Shown piece by piece: positions 1 to 9,622 of a stretch of DNA of 13,234 nucleotides. This stretch comes from Monoraphidium neglectum. Its lineage: Eukaryota > Chlorophyta > Chlorophyceae > Sphaeropleales > Selenastraceae. The notes beneath the pieces are model-generated. The model was given only the letters and a program-made list of their open reading frames with translations, did no database searches and was not told where the DNA came from. The DNA lies in assembly GCF_000611645.1 (NCBI RefSeq), contig NW_014012481.1, positions 2,535-15,768 of the forward strand. Direction: 5' to 3'. Numbering within the stretch: position 1 is the stretch's first letter; each line of letters starts with the position of its first letter. The position numbers and the translations under genes are program-made.

Positions 1-1377
1 CCCCCCAGCAAACTTTTCCAGCTGCCGCGCAGCCGCCCCTTCTGCGCCGCCCACGCCGGTGGCGCCGCTGCCGGCGCCGGGGCCCCGGCCCTTTGCTGCC
101 AGGCCGGTCACTTCTACGAGGTCATCCAGGCTCAAATCTGGCCCCGCCACTAAAGGAAGCAGCTCCTCCAGGTGCGCCACGTGCGCCACGTCGGCGGTGA
201 CCCAGCGCCACGCGGCGGCGAGCAGGCGCCGCCCGCCGCGCGGCCCCGCGGCGCGCGCCGCGCGGAGCACGCGCGCGGCGACGGGGGCGGGGGCGAAGAG
301 GAAGGCGGGGCCCGCGGCCACCTCATCAAAGCTGGAAACGGCGCCGGGTGGGGCAGGGAAGGGGCGCAGGGAGGAGACAGATCGGCTACTGGTGGCGATC
401 CGCCTGCTGCTGCGCCCGACCCGCGGGGCTGCCCATCCCCGCTGCCCCCTGGTCACCGCGCCGACGTCGCCCGTGCCCCCCGCGTCACCCGAGCGTCACT
501 CACTCGCGCAGTATGGCCGCCACGCACTCATCCGCCAGGTCGTCCAGCTCGTACCGCAGCGCCTCCCCCAGCAGCGCCGCCGCGGTGCCGGGCCCCAGCG
601 CGCGCCGCAGGTAGCCGCGCGCGGCGTCGGCGAGCGCCCCGACGCGCAGCCGCGCGGCGGCGTCGAGGACGGGCGCCGCGTTGGCTGGCGTCAGCATGAG
701 CCGGCCGTCGTACAAGTAGCGGATCACGGACTCGAGCGCGTCAGGGTCGACGCCGGTGATTGGGAGCTCGTCGCCGGCGGCGGCGGCGACGGCGGAGAGC
801 GCGGCCGCGAGTGGTTGGCTGCAGGCCTGGGGGCATGGATTGGGGGCGGGGACCGCGGGGCCTTGTGGGGGATGCCAGGTAATAACGGAAGGAGCTAGCC
901 CCGCTGCGGCGTGCGGCGCGCGTGGTGGGCGCGAGGCGATGGGGCGCGCGGGAGGCAATAGGGTGCGCGGGATTATGGGGTGGGGCGCGTTCTCACCGCG
1001 AGAAGCACGCGGTGGCATTTCATGCGGCGTCCGCCGGGCGCGACCAGCACTACATCGCTGAACAGCTCCTGGTTAAAGAAGCGGGCGGTGCCGCGCTGCA
1101 GCGCGCTGTGCTCAAAGACGAAGGCCTGAGACCGAGCCGGCGGGGTTTGGCGGCGTTGCGGCGTGAACACCGGCACGGCACCGAGACCCCAATGGAACAC
1201 CCTTGTGAGTTGATAAGACGCAGTGCGTGATCCATTAGGCTCAGGACGTTGTTCTCGTGCAGAGCGGCCCCCGGGCCAGGTAACTCGTGCAGGAGGGAAG
1301 GATGCCGCTGTCCACCTGCTCGCGCGGTCCCGCCCCTCAAAGGCCTGTCGCCATCGGCTTACCTTCAAGGTTTCCAT
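1..1377 (-). CDS. BTB/POZ-BACK domain protein, 5' part (runs off left edge)
   Basis: Four exons fit in phase: 1377-1363, 1125-997, 826-504 and 331-1 (open at the edge), giving at least 266 residues. The first exon carries only five codons (METLK) before a GTAAGC donor; the other introns begin GTGAGA and GTGAGT. Residues about 25-48 are a classic BTB opening (ELFSDVVLVAPGG, then MKCHRVLLA). Residues about 73-120 continue it (DELPITGVDPDALESVIRYL, YDGRLMLTPANAAPVLDAAA). From about residue 135 the sequence resembles a BACK helical region, including RRLLAAAWRWVTADVAHVAH. BTB domains mediate dimerisation and in many proteins bind cullin-3, so a substrate-adaptor role in ubiquitination is possible, but that is family inference because the C-terminal specificity domain lies outside the window. 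The segment after HRVLLA is slightly shorter than usual for BTB. The domain call is firm; the five-codon first exon is the least certain part. Confidence 0.85.
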
Positions 1378-1740
1378 CTCTGTATGTTGAGCCGGCAGAC
1401 TCAGTGTAGGACCGGCCCAAACACGCTGCAGGCTGGACAGTCAGGACCCGAGCCCTCCAGCAGTGCTCGCTGGCGGGCGTCAGCCTGATCTATGATGTAT
1501 ACGACGTGCCATGCGTCCGAACTACCCACGGCCAGGCACCCTGCACCAGGCAGAATCTGGTTGGTCCGCGGGCCGACGTCGCTGCTTATAGTATTGATGA
1601 AACCTGCCCCAAACTATTGCCCCTTTGAATCAAGCAGTGAGCGCGAACGAACGTCTCGTAGGAGGGGCATGCAACGTAGGAGGGGCATATACCGCATTTC
1701 ACCCCCCATCGCACTCCAAATGACGTGCATGCCCCTGCGC
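1378..1740. other. Intergenic spacer between two minus-strand genes
   Basis: This stretch lies upstream of the BTB start and beyond the likely 3' end of the GT49 gene. It should hold the BTB promoter and 5' UTR. I see no open frame with coding character and no clear TATA box. The only internal structure I noticed is a short tandem duplication at 1657-1688. Confidence 0.5.
1657..1688. repeat. 18-bp tandem duplication (1.8 copies)
   Basis: The unit CGTAGGAGGGGCATGCAA at 1657-1674 is followed directly by its first 14 bases at 1675-1688. It sits in the spacer upstream of the BTB gene and has no coding explanation. Such short duplications are commonly slippage products; a duplicated regulatory site is possible but unsupported. 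Confidence 0.7.
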
Positions 1741-1756
1741 GTTTGGCCCGCCGCGC

Positions 1757-1761
1757 TTACA
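1757..1761 (-). terminator. TGTAA poly(A) signal for the GT49 gene
   Basis: TTACA on the plus strand reads TGTAA on the minus strand, the usual chlorophycean polyadenylation signal. It is the only TGTAA I found on that strand between here and the GT49 stop codon at 2149-2151. It would give a 3' UTR of about 400 nt, in the normal range for such algae. The cleavage site should lie 10-20 nt further downstream, near 1740. Confidence 0.5.
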
Positions 1762-2148
1762 TGGCGGCAACGCGGGTGCTGGTGGAGCATGGCAATGCCA
1801 TTAATAAACTAATGAACATGTTTAAGCACATGATGTTAGCGTGGTCCGAGCTCCAGAGTAAGCCTGTGACACAACGGCTAAGAATGCTGTACATCGATGA
1901 GTTGGCGGGCTTCAGGCCTGCCAGTGCTTGCATGGCCCGTTTTCTTGCGTTGTGGTAACTGGGGAGCGGGTGAGCAGCATGCAGCATATGAATGGCGGTG
2001 TGCAGGCCGGGCAGATTTGCCAGCGGGGGTTGCGACGAGGGCGAGCAAGGTCGACTTGAGCTTGCTGGCGAAATTGGAGATGCTGAGCTAATAAAATCAA
2101 CCTGATGTGCCTGTAAAAGGGCTTCCTACTGACCCTCTAGTGACCTTT

Positions 2149-2520
2149 CTACGCCCGCAACCGCGGGAATAAACCGGCGATTGCGGCTGCGAGCGCCCGC
2201 AGCCGCGGCCGGCGGCCCCAGCTGTCGCTCCCGCAGTGCTTGTCGCCGCCTCCCGCGTTTTTGAGCCTGCGCTTGTGCCGACGACCGTCCTGCTGCTGCT
2301 TATCCGGCTGCTGCTGCTGCTGCTGGTGGTGGTCGTTCCACCAGGGGAGTTGTCTTAGGCACCGCTTGATGCCGTCGTCAACTAGCGGTTGATAACCGCC
2401 CTTCCCAATTGCGTTGTACACGTCATCCCTGCGGTGTGTGTTGCGGGCAGAGAGAGGAAGTTTGTGGGTGTCCGTGTGGGTGAGTGTATGTGTGTGCGAG
2501 AGAGAAAGAGAGAGAGAGAG

Positions 2521-2584
<64 letters not shown>

Positions 2585-5069
2585 GTGTTTGCGTGTGTCA
2601 GACATACTCGACTTCTAGTTGCATGTGACTGCTTGCGCAAAGGCCAGGGCGCCAAGTCCATGCAGCGAACGGCTCACGAAGGCTCTCATACGCCAGACCT
2701 AAAAGCAAGAAGGCAGGGAGGCGGTGGCCGCTGGAGCTGCTGGCCAACCGCTGGCCTGTGCACGACCAAGCAAGCACACATCACCCGCGCGGCGGCCGTG
2801 CACACACGCCGACCTTCGCCTGCTTTCGGGGCGAGCGGAGCTGCCTCCCTTCCGTGCGGCTGCCCGCACCTGAACCTGTGCGTGAGACCCGCGAGATTGT
2901 TGTTGGGCCTATCCTTGGTTACTCGGTGCGCCTTCACATCTGCCTCATACGTCTTTTTCTGGGCTTGGTACATCTTGTCGGCCTCGCTGGGGGTGTGAGG
3001 AGTGTGGGTGGGTCCGCGACGGGTGCATTGAATGCGGCATGGGAGGGAGGGTTCGCAGGTGGGGGCCCAGCCGGGCGGCGGAGGGGGTCAAGGATGCGCA
3101 AGGTTGCAATGCAAGGCAGCTGTTTGCATAATGCAGGGTGCAGGTGCACAGGGCATGCTGTATAAGCATGAGAGGGTTGATGGATGACGCAGCGAAGGAG
3201 TGCAGCAACAGACAGTGGAAAGGGTTCTGCCCATGTGAAGCGGGTTGGAGGTCGGTTTGCTATGCAACCTGCTTGCAACACGACACAGCCATCAGCCGTC
3301 ACCAGACGCCCTGTTCTGCAGAGAGTTGTGCCGCATCCCAGCGGGAGCCTCGCGGCTCTGTCGCGTCCTATACACATGCAGGGCCTTGCAGCCATCGTGC
3401 AGGCGTGTGTGTGGCGACAGCTGGGCGCCCCACCTGCGCCCGTGTTGGCGGTGGACCAAAAAGCCGGCCGGGTGGGCCATGAATGTGTACCTGGGTTGAG
3501 GGTTGCGTGCAGGGGGCAGGGTCGAGCGGGCCAGCGAAGGTCAAAGGGAAGACTGGGATGGCTGGAGCCAGGGCAAAACAATCGACTGAATCCAAGGACA
3601 CAGCCTCCATGCCAAAGTGGCGATCATAGCGGATGGACGAGCCCATGCAATCCTCGGTGATGGAATGCCTGCCAGGTGCCTCGTTTTCGCACACGCCGCA
3701 ACCCCGCACACACCTGCGCCAGCGCCCCCTCCGCTCCGCCAAGGCCAGGCCCGCAAAGCGCCAACAGAAAGGCACCAGAGTACACCTTTCCCTCCCCCCC
3801 GCTGCCCCCCCTCCCGGACGATGCGCACGCCCTCACTTCTGCGCAAGGATGTTGGCGACATGCGTGACCTTGTTCCAGCCGTACCCCCGGAAAGACTGGT
3901 CGTAGAAGGGGTTGAGGCGCCGGTCGATGATGAACCAGGGCTCGTAGCCGTCGTGCCACTCTATCGGGTAAGGCGTGTCGCTGGTGTACCACCTCTTGTA
4001 GTCCGTAGAGTTGTGCCCCTGGTGAGGTCGAGAGGGGGGCGCCGACATGTGGTTGGGATTGGCTGAGATTGTGTGCGGTTGCACGTGCACGCGCGTGCAT
4101 GTGTGTGAGTGTATGTAGTGTGTGAGTTTGTGTGTGTGGGTGGTTGCGAAAAGAAGGGCGCATGTGTGTGTGCACTCTAGAAGGCCGGCATACTGTGCTG
4201 CGGCAAAGTCCAGCCATATTGGCCGACCAGTGAGACAGCATCCCCAGCCCAAGCCTCCTGACAGTGATGCCTCGCCTTGGGTTTAGAGCGGTGCAGCGGG
4301 GATGACATCACGCTTCCAAACCGCCCACATGCCCCAAAACCTGAGCACCAGGCCTCATTGTCAGCACACAGGCGCCGGGCCCGTTCCTCCCCACTCGATC
4401 CACACACAAACGCGCCGCTCTCTGCGGCTCCGCTCCACCCAGCGTACGCCGCCCACCTGCCAGAACAGGAACACCGCAAACTGGTACACCAGCCGCTTCT
4501 GCACGAGCCCGACCAGCTCAGCCTTGGGCATGCCCGACGCGGCGTCCGCCAGGTGGTGCGCCTTGGTCTGGTTCCGCTGGGGGGCGGTCTCAAAGGCGGG
4601 CAGCACGAACACCTGCTTGCTCTGGGTGCCCTGGCGCAGCAGCTCGTAGCTGGGAGGGGTTGGGGCGGTCAGCAGCAGGGCGGGGCGTGAGCAGGCGTGG
4701 GTTAAGAGAGCCTGCGGGACAGGTGGGGCGAGAGGGGTGCAGGCGGGGCGGCCGCGGCGGGCGACCAGGAGGAGAGCCGTTGACCTCTCTCAGCGCGCCG
4801 CCTCCCTCCGTCCTTCGCCCACCTAGCTCCAGTGCTTGCCACTTGCAAACCCCTCCCATCCCATCCCTTTCTTCCAAATGCCTCAACTGCCTTATGTGCC
4901 CTCGGACACCCTAGCCGCAAGTACGTGGCGCTTCCCTACCCCCACCCTCTGCCGTGACGCAAGATCTCACTTGTTCTTGTCTTGCACCCACTCAAACAGG
5001 CTGTTACTGACCAGCAGATCGACGTCCACCATGGACACCAGCTCGGTGCGCGACTGGGGGGCGCGCAAG

Positions 5070-5110
<41 letters not shown>

Positions 5111-6352
5111 CGTGCGTGCAAGCACGTGTGCACACACATGCACGTGGGTGCTGGCGTTGAGGTCTGAGTGACGAACGCTCTGTATGTGTATGTGTGTTCG
5201 GCAACATCAAGGGCAATTGCTCCTACGCCGCAGGGCCGGCCCAACCTAGGCCAGCCCCATGCACGCAGCGACACCGAGCCGTTGCCCGCCGCTGGCCCGT
5301 GCGGCTGCCCGTCAACTGTCACCCCCGCCCCTGACATGCCCTCCGCCCCAGGGCCCACCTGCAGCAGCGCCATGTTCCTGAGCGTATTGATGGGGAACAT
5401 GAACTGCATGACCTCATCCAGCACAACCTCGTACACCAGCAGTATGTCCAGCTGGCATACCTTAGCCATCCCCTCCATCCTTCGATAGTCACGCACACGG
5501 TGACACGTGGGGCGAGGTGACGAGGCGAGCCATGTGCGCAGGGGGCGGAGGCAGGGGCAGACGGTGACGGTTGGTGCGCTCGTTTGCGGCCCGGCTGCTG
5601 CGCTCTGTGCAGTGGCCCCACCGCGCCTACTGTCCCACCGCAGCGTACACTTGTGGGCTGGCGTGCAAGCTCCCACGACTGTACACTACACCCACCCACC
5701 CACCCACCCACTCACTCGCCCACCCACACTCTCAGACACCATTGCACGCATGGTCACAAACCCCCCTCAACCTCACTTTGCGTGCAGCTTCTCCACCTTC
5801 TCTGCTGCATCCCGCAGCTTCTCCTGCTCCTTTTCGGGCGCCGCCTCCCCCTTCTTGTCCACCCGCAGTGCCACATACACCGACGCGCTGATCGGGCCAC
5901 GCCAGCGGCGGCACTGCGACTCCAGTTGGTTGAGCCGCGCAGGGTTGAGGCCCGAAACGACCGTCACGGGTGCAGCCGCCCGGTGGGCCGACCACCAGCC
6001 CTTGTGTATCTTCAGCCTGGGGTGGCGCGGCAGCCAGCATGGTGCAAGTGGACGGTTTCAATTGGGGTCCCTGCCTGCAAACAGTCCACGGTTAGGCCGC
6101 GGAGATGTGCAGACAGCCCAGCCCAAGCACAGGCCGCCGCCTGGCATGCACACACCTGACAGGTTTCTTGTATGCAAAGTCCTTGTAAGTGGTATGTTGG
6201 TCATCAACGCCGTCATTGATGCAGGATGTCAGTTCTCGCAGCAGCGGCTGCACGCCGGACTCGAGCGCCGCCGCAGGTCGTGCGAGCAGCACGATCTGGC
6301 AGGCAGCCAACACCATTGAGGCGGCAATTAAACATCGCCGCCCCAGCCCCAT
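2149..6352 (-). CDS. LARGE/B4GAT1-type glycosyltransferase, family GT49 (complete, 9 exons)
   Basis: Exons 6352-6156, 6016-5777, 5479-5359, 5053-4971, 4649-4457, 4018-3837, 3490-3434, 2986-2870 and 2428-2149 join in phase with GT/AG borders to 490 codons including TAG. The start ATG sits in a GCC-ATGG context and opens a signal anchor or signal peptide (residues 1-30), implying a type II Golgi/ER protein. GT49 landmarks in order: SGLNPARLNQLESQCRRWRG with GPISASVYV (about 86-115), FPINTLRN (174-181), MVDVDLL with the DVD metal/nucleotide-sugar motif (196-198), VFVLPAFE (227-234), HNSTDYKRW (280-288), EPWFI and FRGYGWNKVTHVANILAQ (304-338), and GFLVH (348-352). Family members add GlcA, Xyl or GlcNAc to glycans; the donor here cannot be read from sequence. 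A coiled Lys/Glu insert (about 120-146) precedes the core. The tail after residue 396 is Gln/Arg-rich and not part of the fold. The exon 8 donor could alternatively be at 2876, removing two residues. Confidence 0.92.
2429..2869 (-). other. GT49 intron 8 carrying simple repeats
   Basis: This 441-nt intron separates the catalytic domain from the Gln/Arg-rich tail exon. It contains the longest simple-sequence tract of the window. Two donors six bases apart (at 2875 and 2869) are both compatible with the reading phase. The acceptor is CACCGCAG at 2436-2429. Confidence 0.75.
2498..2583. repeat. (GA)n tract followed by (GT)30 microsatellite
   Basis: A purine-only (GA)n stretch occupies roughly 2498-2522, and an uninterrupted (GT)30 run occupies 2524-2583. 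The whole lies in intron 8 of the GT49 gene, where the transcript reads (CA)30 then (CT)n. Pure dinucleotide runs of this length are slippage-prone and can adopt Z-DNA (GT) or triplex (GA) forms. Open frames through the tract encode only Cys-Val or Thr-His repeats and are not genes. Confidence 0.95.
4081..4142. repeat. Degenerate TG-rich tract in GT49 intron 5
   Basis: This stretch is almost entirely alternating purine-pyrimidine with TGTGTG blocks interrupted by single changes. It lies in intron 5 of the GT49 gene (4456-4019), about 65 nt before the acceptor. It looks like a decayed version of the pure TG tracts in introns 3 and 8. Confidence 0.8.
5071..5118. repeat. (TG)18(CGTG)3 microsatellite beside the exon 4 acceptor
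   Basis: An uninterrupted (TG)18 run at 5071-5106 is followed by three CGTG units to 5118 and then further alternating purine-pyrimidine sequence to about 5145. In the GT49 transcript it reads (CA)18 and ends only about 15 nt before the exon 4 acceptor AG at 5055-5054. It therefore takes the place of a normal polypyrimidine tract. Confidence 0.93.
5691..5725 (-). repeat. (GGGT)n G-quadruplex motif in GT49 intron 2
   Basis: The plus strand reads CCCACCCACCCACCCACCC at 5691-5709, and two further CCC runs follow at 5719-5721 and 5723-5725. The minus strand, which is the sense strand of the GT49 gene, therefore has five GGG runs separated by single T residues, plus two more. This is the most stable class of parallel G-quadruplex sequence, and it would be present in the pre-mRNA of intron 2 (5776-5480). 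Confidence 0.85.
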
Positions 6353-6437
6353 GGCCTTGCAGGACCCAGGCCAGTTCGCTGAAGACAGCGGCACTCAGCC
6401 TGGGGAGGTTGACCCGCGGCGCCCACCCGCTCCAATA

Positions 6438-6458
6438 GATATAATTATCAAGATAATT
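6438..6458 (-). promoter_or_regulatory. AT-rich promoter element upstream of GT49
   Basis: About 90 nt upstream of the GT49 ATG, the minus strand has a TATA-like TAATTATATC (6447-6438). It overlaps a perfect inverted repeat, AATTATC-AA-GATAATT, at 6443-6458. This is a sharp AT-rich island in otherwise GC-rich DNA. Position and composition suggest a core promoter and possibly a GATA-type factor site; function is inference only. Confidence 0.35.
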
Positions 6459-6459
6459 C

Positions 6460-8040
6460 TATGGTACAGTCATCCTCCAAACGTAGAGAAGAGGCATACA
6501 GAACTGTCCGATCTGGCTGTGCTCGAGTTGGTTCAACCGTGCAACACTTGGGTGAACCAGGCATTCAAAGACGCGACTTGATAGGTGACACGACTTTCAC
6601 CCGAACACGTCAGCGTCATTGCGGCATCGGGGAAGTGGGTGCTGACACACGAGCTGACACGCGCACTCACCCGTCGGCCTGGTGGCATGCAACTGCATGG
6701 GCCCTCCAAAACTGGTTGGTCTTATCAAACTTAGGATGGCAGAGACGAGAACATGCATGAATGCTGTCCGAATGACACACGCACTGCTGAGAGGATGCGC
6801 CGTGGCAACACTGCCTGTGCAACGTTTGCGCCACAGCAACCGCTCTGTTCCAACCGCTGGCAGGCAGTGCGCCAGCGAGCTGCCTTGAAGCACTAACCCT
6901 CATGCAAAGAAGCTCGCAACTGGGCGGGTTATAGGAGGCCTATGTTCCACGATAGATCAGGGTTCAGTCGGCTGCCTCACGATTAGGAGCAGCACTTTGT
7001 GGTGCATGAGCGTCAACCTGCTGGTGCTTGTGTGAGGTGCAAGGCGGCCAGTCGCACTGCGGCGCTTGGCAGCTTCCCAAGCAGCAGCAAACCGGCTAGG
7101 GGGTTCCTGAGTAGCACCTCCAGTATAACACTTCCCTGACTTTCCATCTGTGATTTGTCAGTTCGTGATGCAGGGCTTCGCACTACTGGCACCTTGAGTG
7201 ACAGCCACAGCGCGGCATTCAATGCCAGTTCCCGGGGAGCACGGCACGTTGCCGGCTGATTTTACACATGAATGCAGGGGCGATTGACATTCATGTATCT
7301 CCGGCATCATTCCAGAAATTGCCATCATTCGTGCTCATGGCGTGGCTTCCAAGTACCGACCGTACTCATCACAGCTGAATGCACACTGCTGCGGCCTGTT
7401 GCATGGATGGCTGCGACTTGCGCCGCCACGAGCGGGCAACAGTCGCAGCTGCAGACGGCGCACATGAAGTGTGATTAAACCCAAGAGGGTTAAGCAAGAG
7501 ACATGGAGACCACCGGCACCAGCACATCTGAACTCGCTTTGCACCCCGCTGGGGTGGTGCGCAAAAGGACAGAGCCATGAACTCCACGGCATTGCGCCTG
7601 TCTCCCTTTGTTCCCCACCATTGCAGCCTGGATGAGCAGCTTGCTTGCTGCTTTAGCTTGTGACTGAGATGGATTGGGCTTAAGGCGTTGATGTGCACAT
7701 GGGCCGAAGCAGACGCGGCCACAGTCACTGTACTTGTGTACTGCTGTTCGCTTAGTCGCCACAGCAGCATGGGTGGTAAGGGAGGTTTGCGTCGTCGCAA
7801 ATGCATCTCTGTTGGGGACTCTGAATTCCAAAGGTGTCAGTGGTGCAGAGCTGCCTGCAGAAAGGGACAAGCGACGCATCTCAAACGGCACTTTCCAGGC
7901 CTCACTGCTGGGCAGCGGCGGAAGCGGGGATCGCATGGTTGCAATCACACAGCTTCCGAGGGCTCCAAAAAAGAATGATGTATCGCCAAAATCTCTAGAA
8001 AGCTCGACACAACCTTAAAAGGGGCCCAGACGCGGGAGCT
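6460..8040. other. 1.6-kb spacer between divergent GT49 and RPS27 genes; no supported gene
   Basis: Several open frames of 60-150 codons exist on both strands, the longest on the minus strand at 7948-7490. None shows GC-biased third positions like the flanking exons, a recognisable domain, or a convincing set of splice sites. Base composition looks less GC-rich than the neighbouring genes. A TTACA at 7262-7266 could be a minus-strand TGTAA signal, so an unannotated noncoding or fast-evolving transcript cannot be excluded. I see no tRNA, snoRNA or transposon ends. Confidence 0.5.
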
Positions 8041-8166
8041 GGTCCGAAATAACTTTTGCACACCGCCCCCTTGGATCCCCATGCCCCGCGACAAAACTCC
8101 AGCGCGCACGCAACTCTCCCTCTTTCAACCATTCAAGGAGTCGCAGTGCCCACTGCCGACGCCAAG

Positions 8167-9109
<943 letters not shown>

Positions 9110-9364
9110 GCTCGGGACACATGAGGACTGGAGGCTGCAGCAGGGACATGCCACGGCTCTAGGGCAGGGCCAGCGGGCTGCAACCTGCCCCAGCAGTGGC
9201 TCCATGTGAGCCCCAACCGGCTGCTCATCAGCGTTTCTTTCGTTGAAGGCGCAGTGGGCGCAGCAGCAGAATGTTTACCCCTTTCCAATTGACCAGGCTT
9301 TTTGACCCGGCGCAACTGGCAGTTGTTTGATGCATCATTCAACTGTCAACACAACTCCAAGGGG

Positions 9365-9369
9365 TGTAA
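9365..9369 (+). terminator. TGTAA poly(A) signal of RPS27
   Basis: TGTAA lies 256 nt after the RPS27 stop codon on the sense strand, an ordinary 3' UTR length for green algae. It is the first TGTAA I found downstream of the stop. Confidence 0.75.
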
Positions 9370-9622
9370 CGTTTTGCTGAGAAGTACTGCCATTGAGGCC
9401 GGGCACGTGGCATATGTGAAGCAGACATACTGATAGGCCACAATTCTGTACATGCACCGCCACACAATACATTCCATGAGTCTAGGGTGTTGCGCTACAA
9501 TATTCAGCCGAAGAATGTGGCCCGTGGCTGTGTTGTCCAAAACACGTGTCGCACCTTGTGGTTGCAAAGTTGAACACAGAAAGACGTGAACTCATAGGAC
9601 ACATACAAAGGGTGAGCTAAGC
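9370..9622. other. Spacer between convergent 3' ends
   Basis: RPS27 (plus) and the CxxC-protein gene (minus) converge here. I found no minus-strand TGTAA between 9622 and the RPS27 end; the closest variants are TGTAC near 9447 and TGTAG near 9494. The two transcripts may therefore overlap at their 3' ends or use a variant signal. No coding region is supported. Confidence 0.45.

Noticed and set aside
59..898. Long plus-strand open frames (279 and 175 codons) at the left end
   Set aside because: They lie opposite the BTB-BACK exons, are Arg/Pro/Ala-rich with no domain, and are antisense shadows of GC-rich coding DNA.
2112..2116. Plus-strand TGTAA, and AATAAA at 1803-1808 and 2090-2095
   Set aside because: No plus-strand gene ends nearby; this region is the 3' UTR of the minus-strand GT49 gene.
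2389..2998. Plus-strand frames with Cys-Val repeats and minus-strand frames with Thr-His repeats
   Set aside because: These are translations of the (GT)30 microsatellite inside a GT49 intron.
5981..6075. Alternative GT49 exon 2 acceptor further upstream (GCAG near 6075)
   Set aside because: In the required phase it stays open but leads into the wrong frame for the GT49 motifs; the CCCCAG acceptor at 6018-6017 gives KIHKGWWSAHRAAAP joined directly to VTVVSGLNPARL.
7064..7082. Small hairpin GCTTGG/CCAAGC with a 7-nt loop
   Set aside because: A 6-bp stem is expected by chance and nothing around it suggests a structured RNA.
7490..7948. 152-codon minus-strand open frame
   Set aside because: Third positions are mixed, with none of the C/G bias of the neighbouring exons, and no domain is recognisable; kept only as a possible noncoding transcript.
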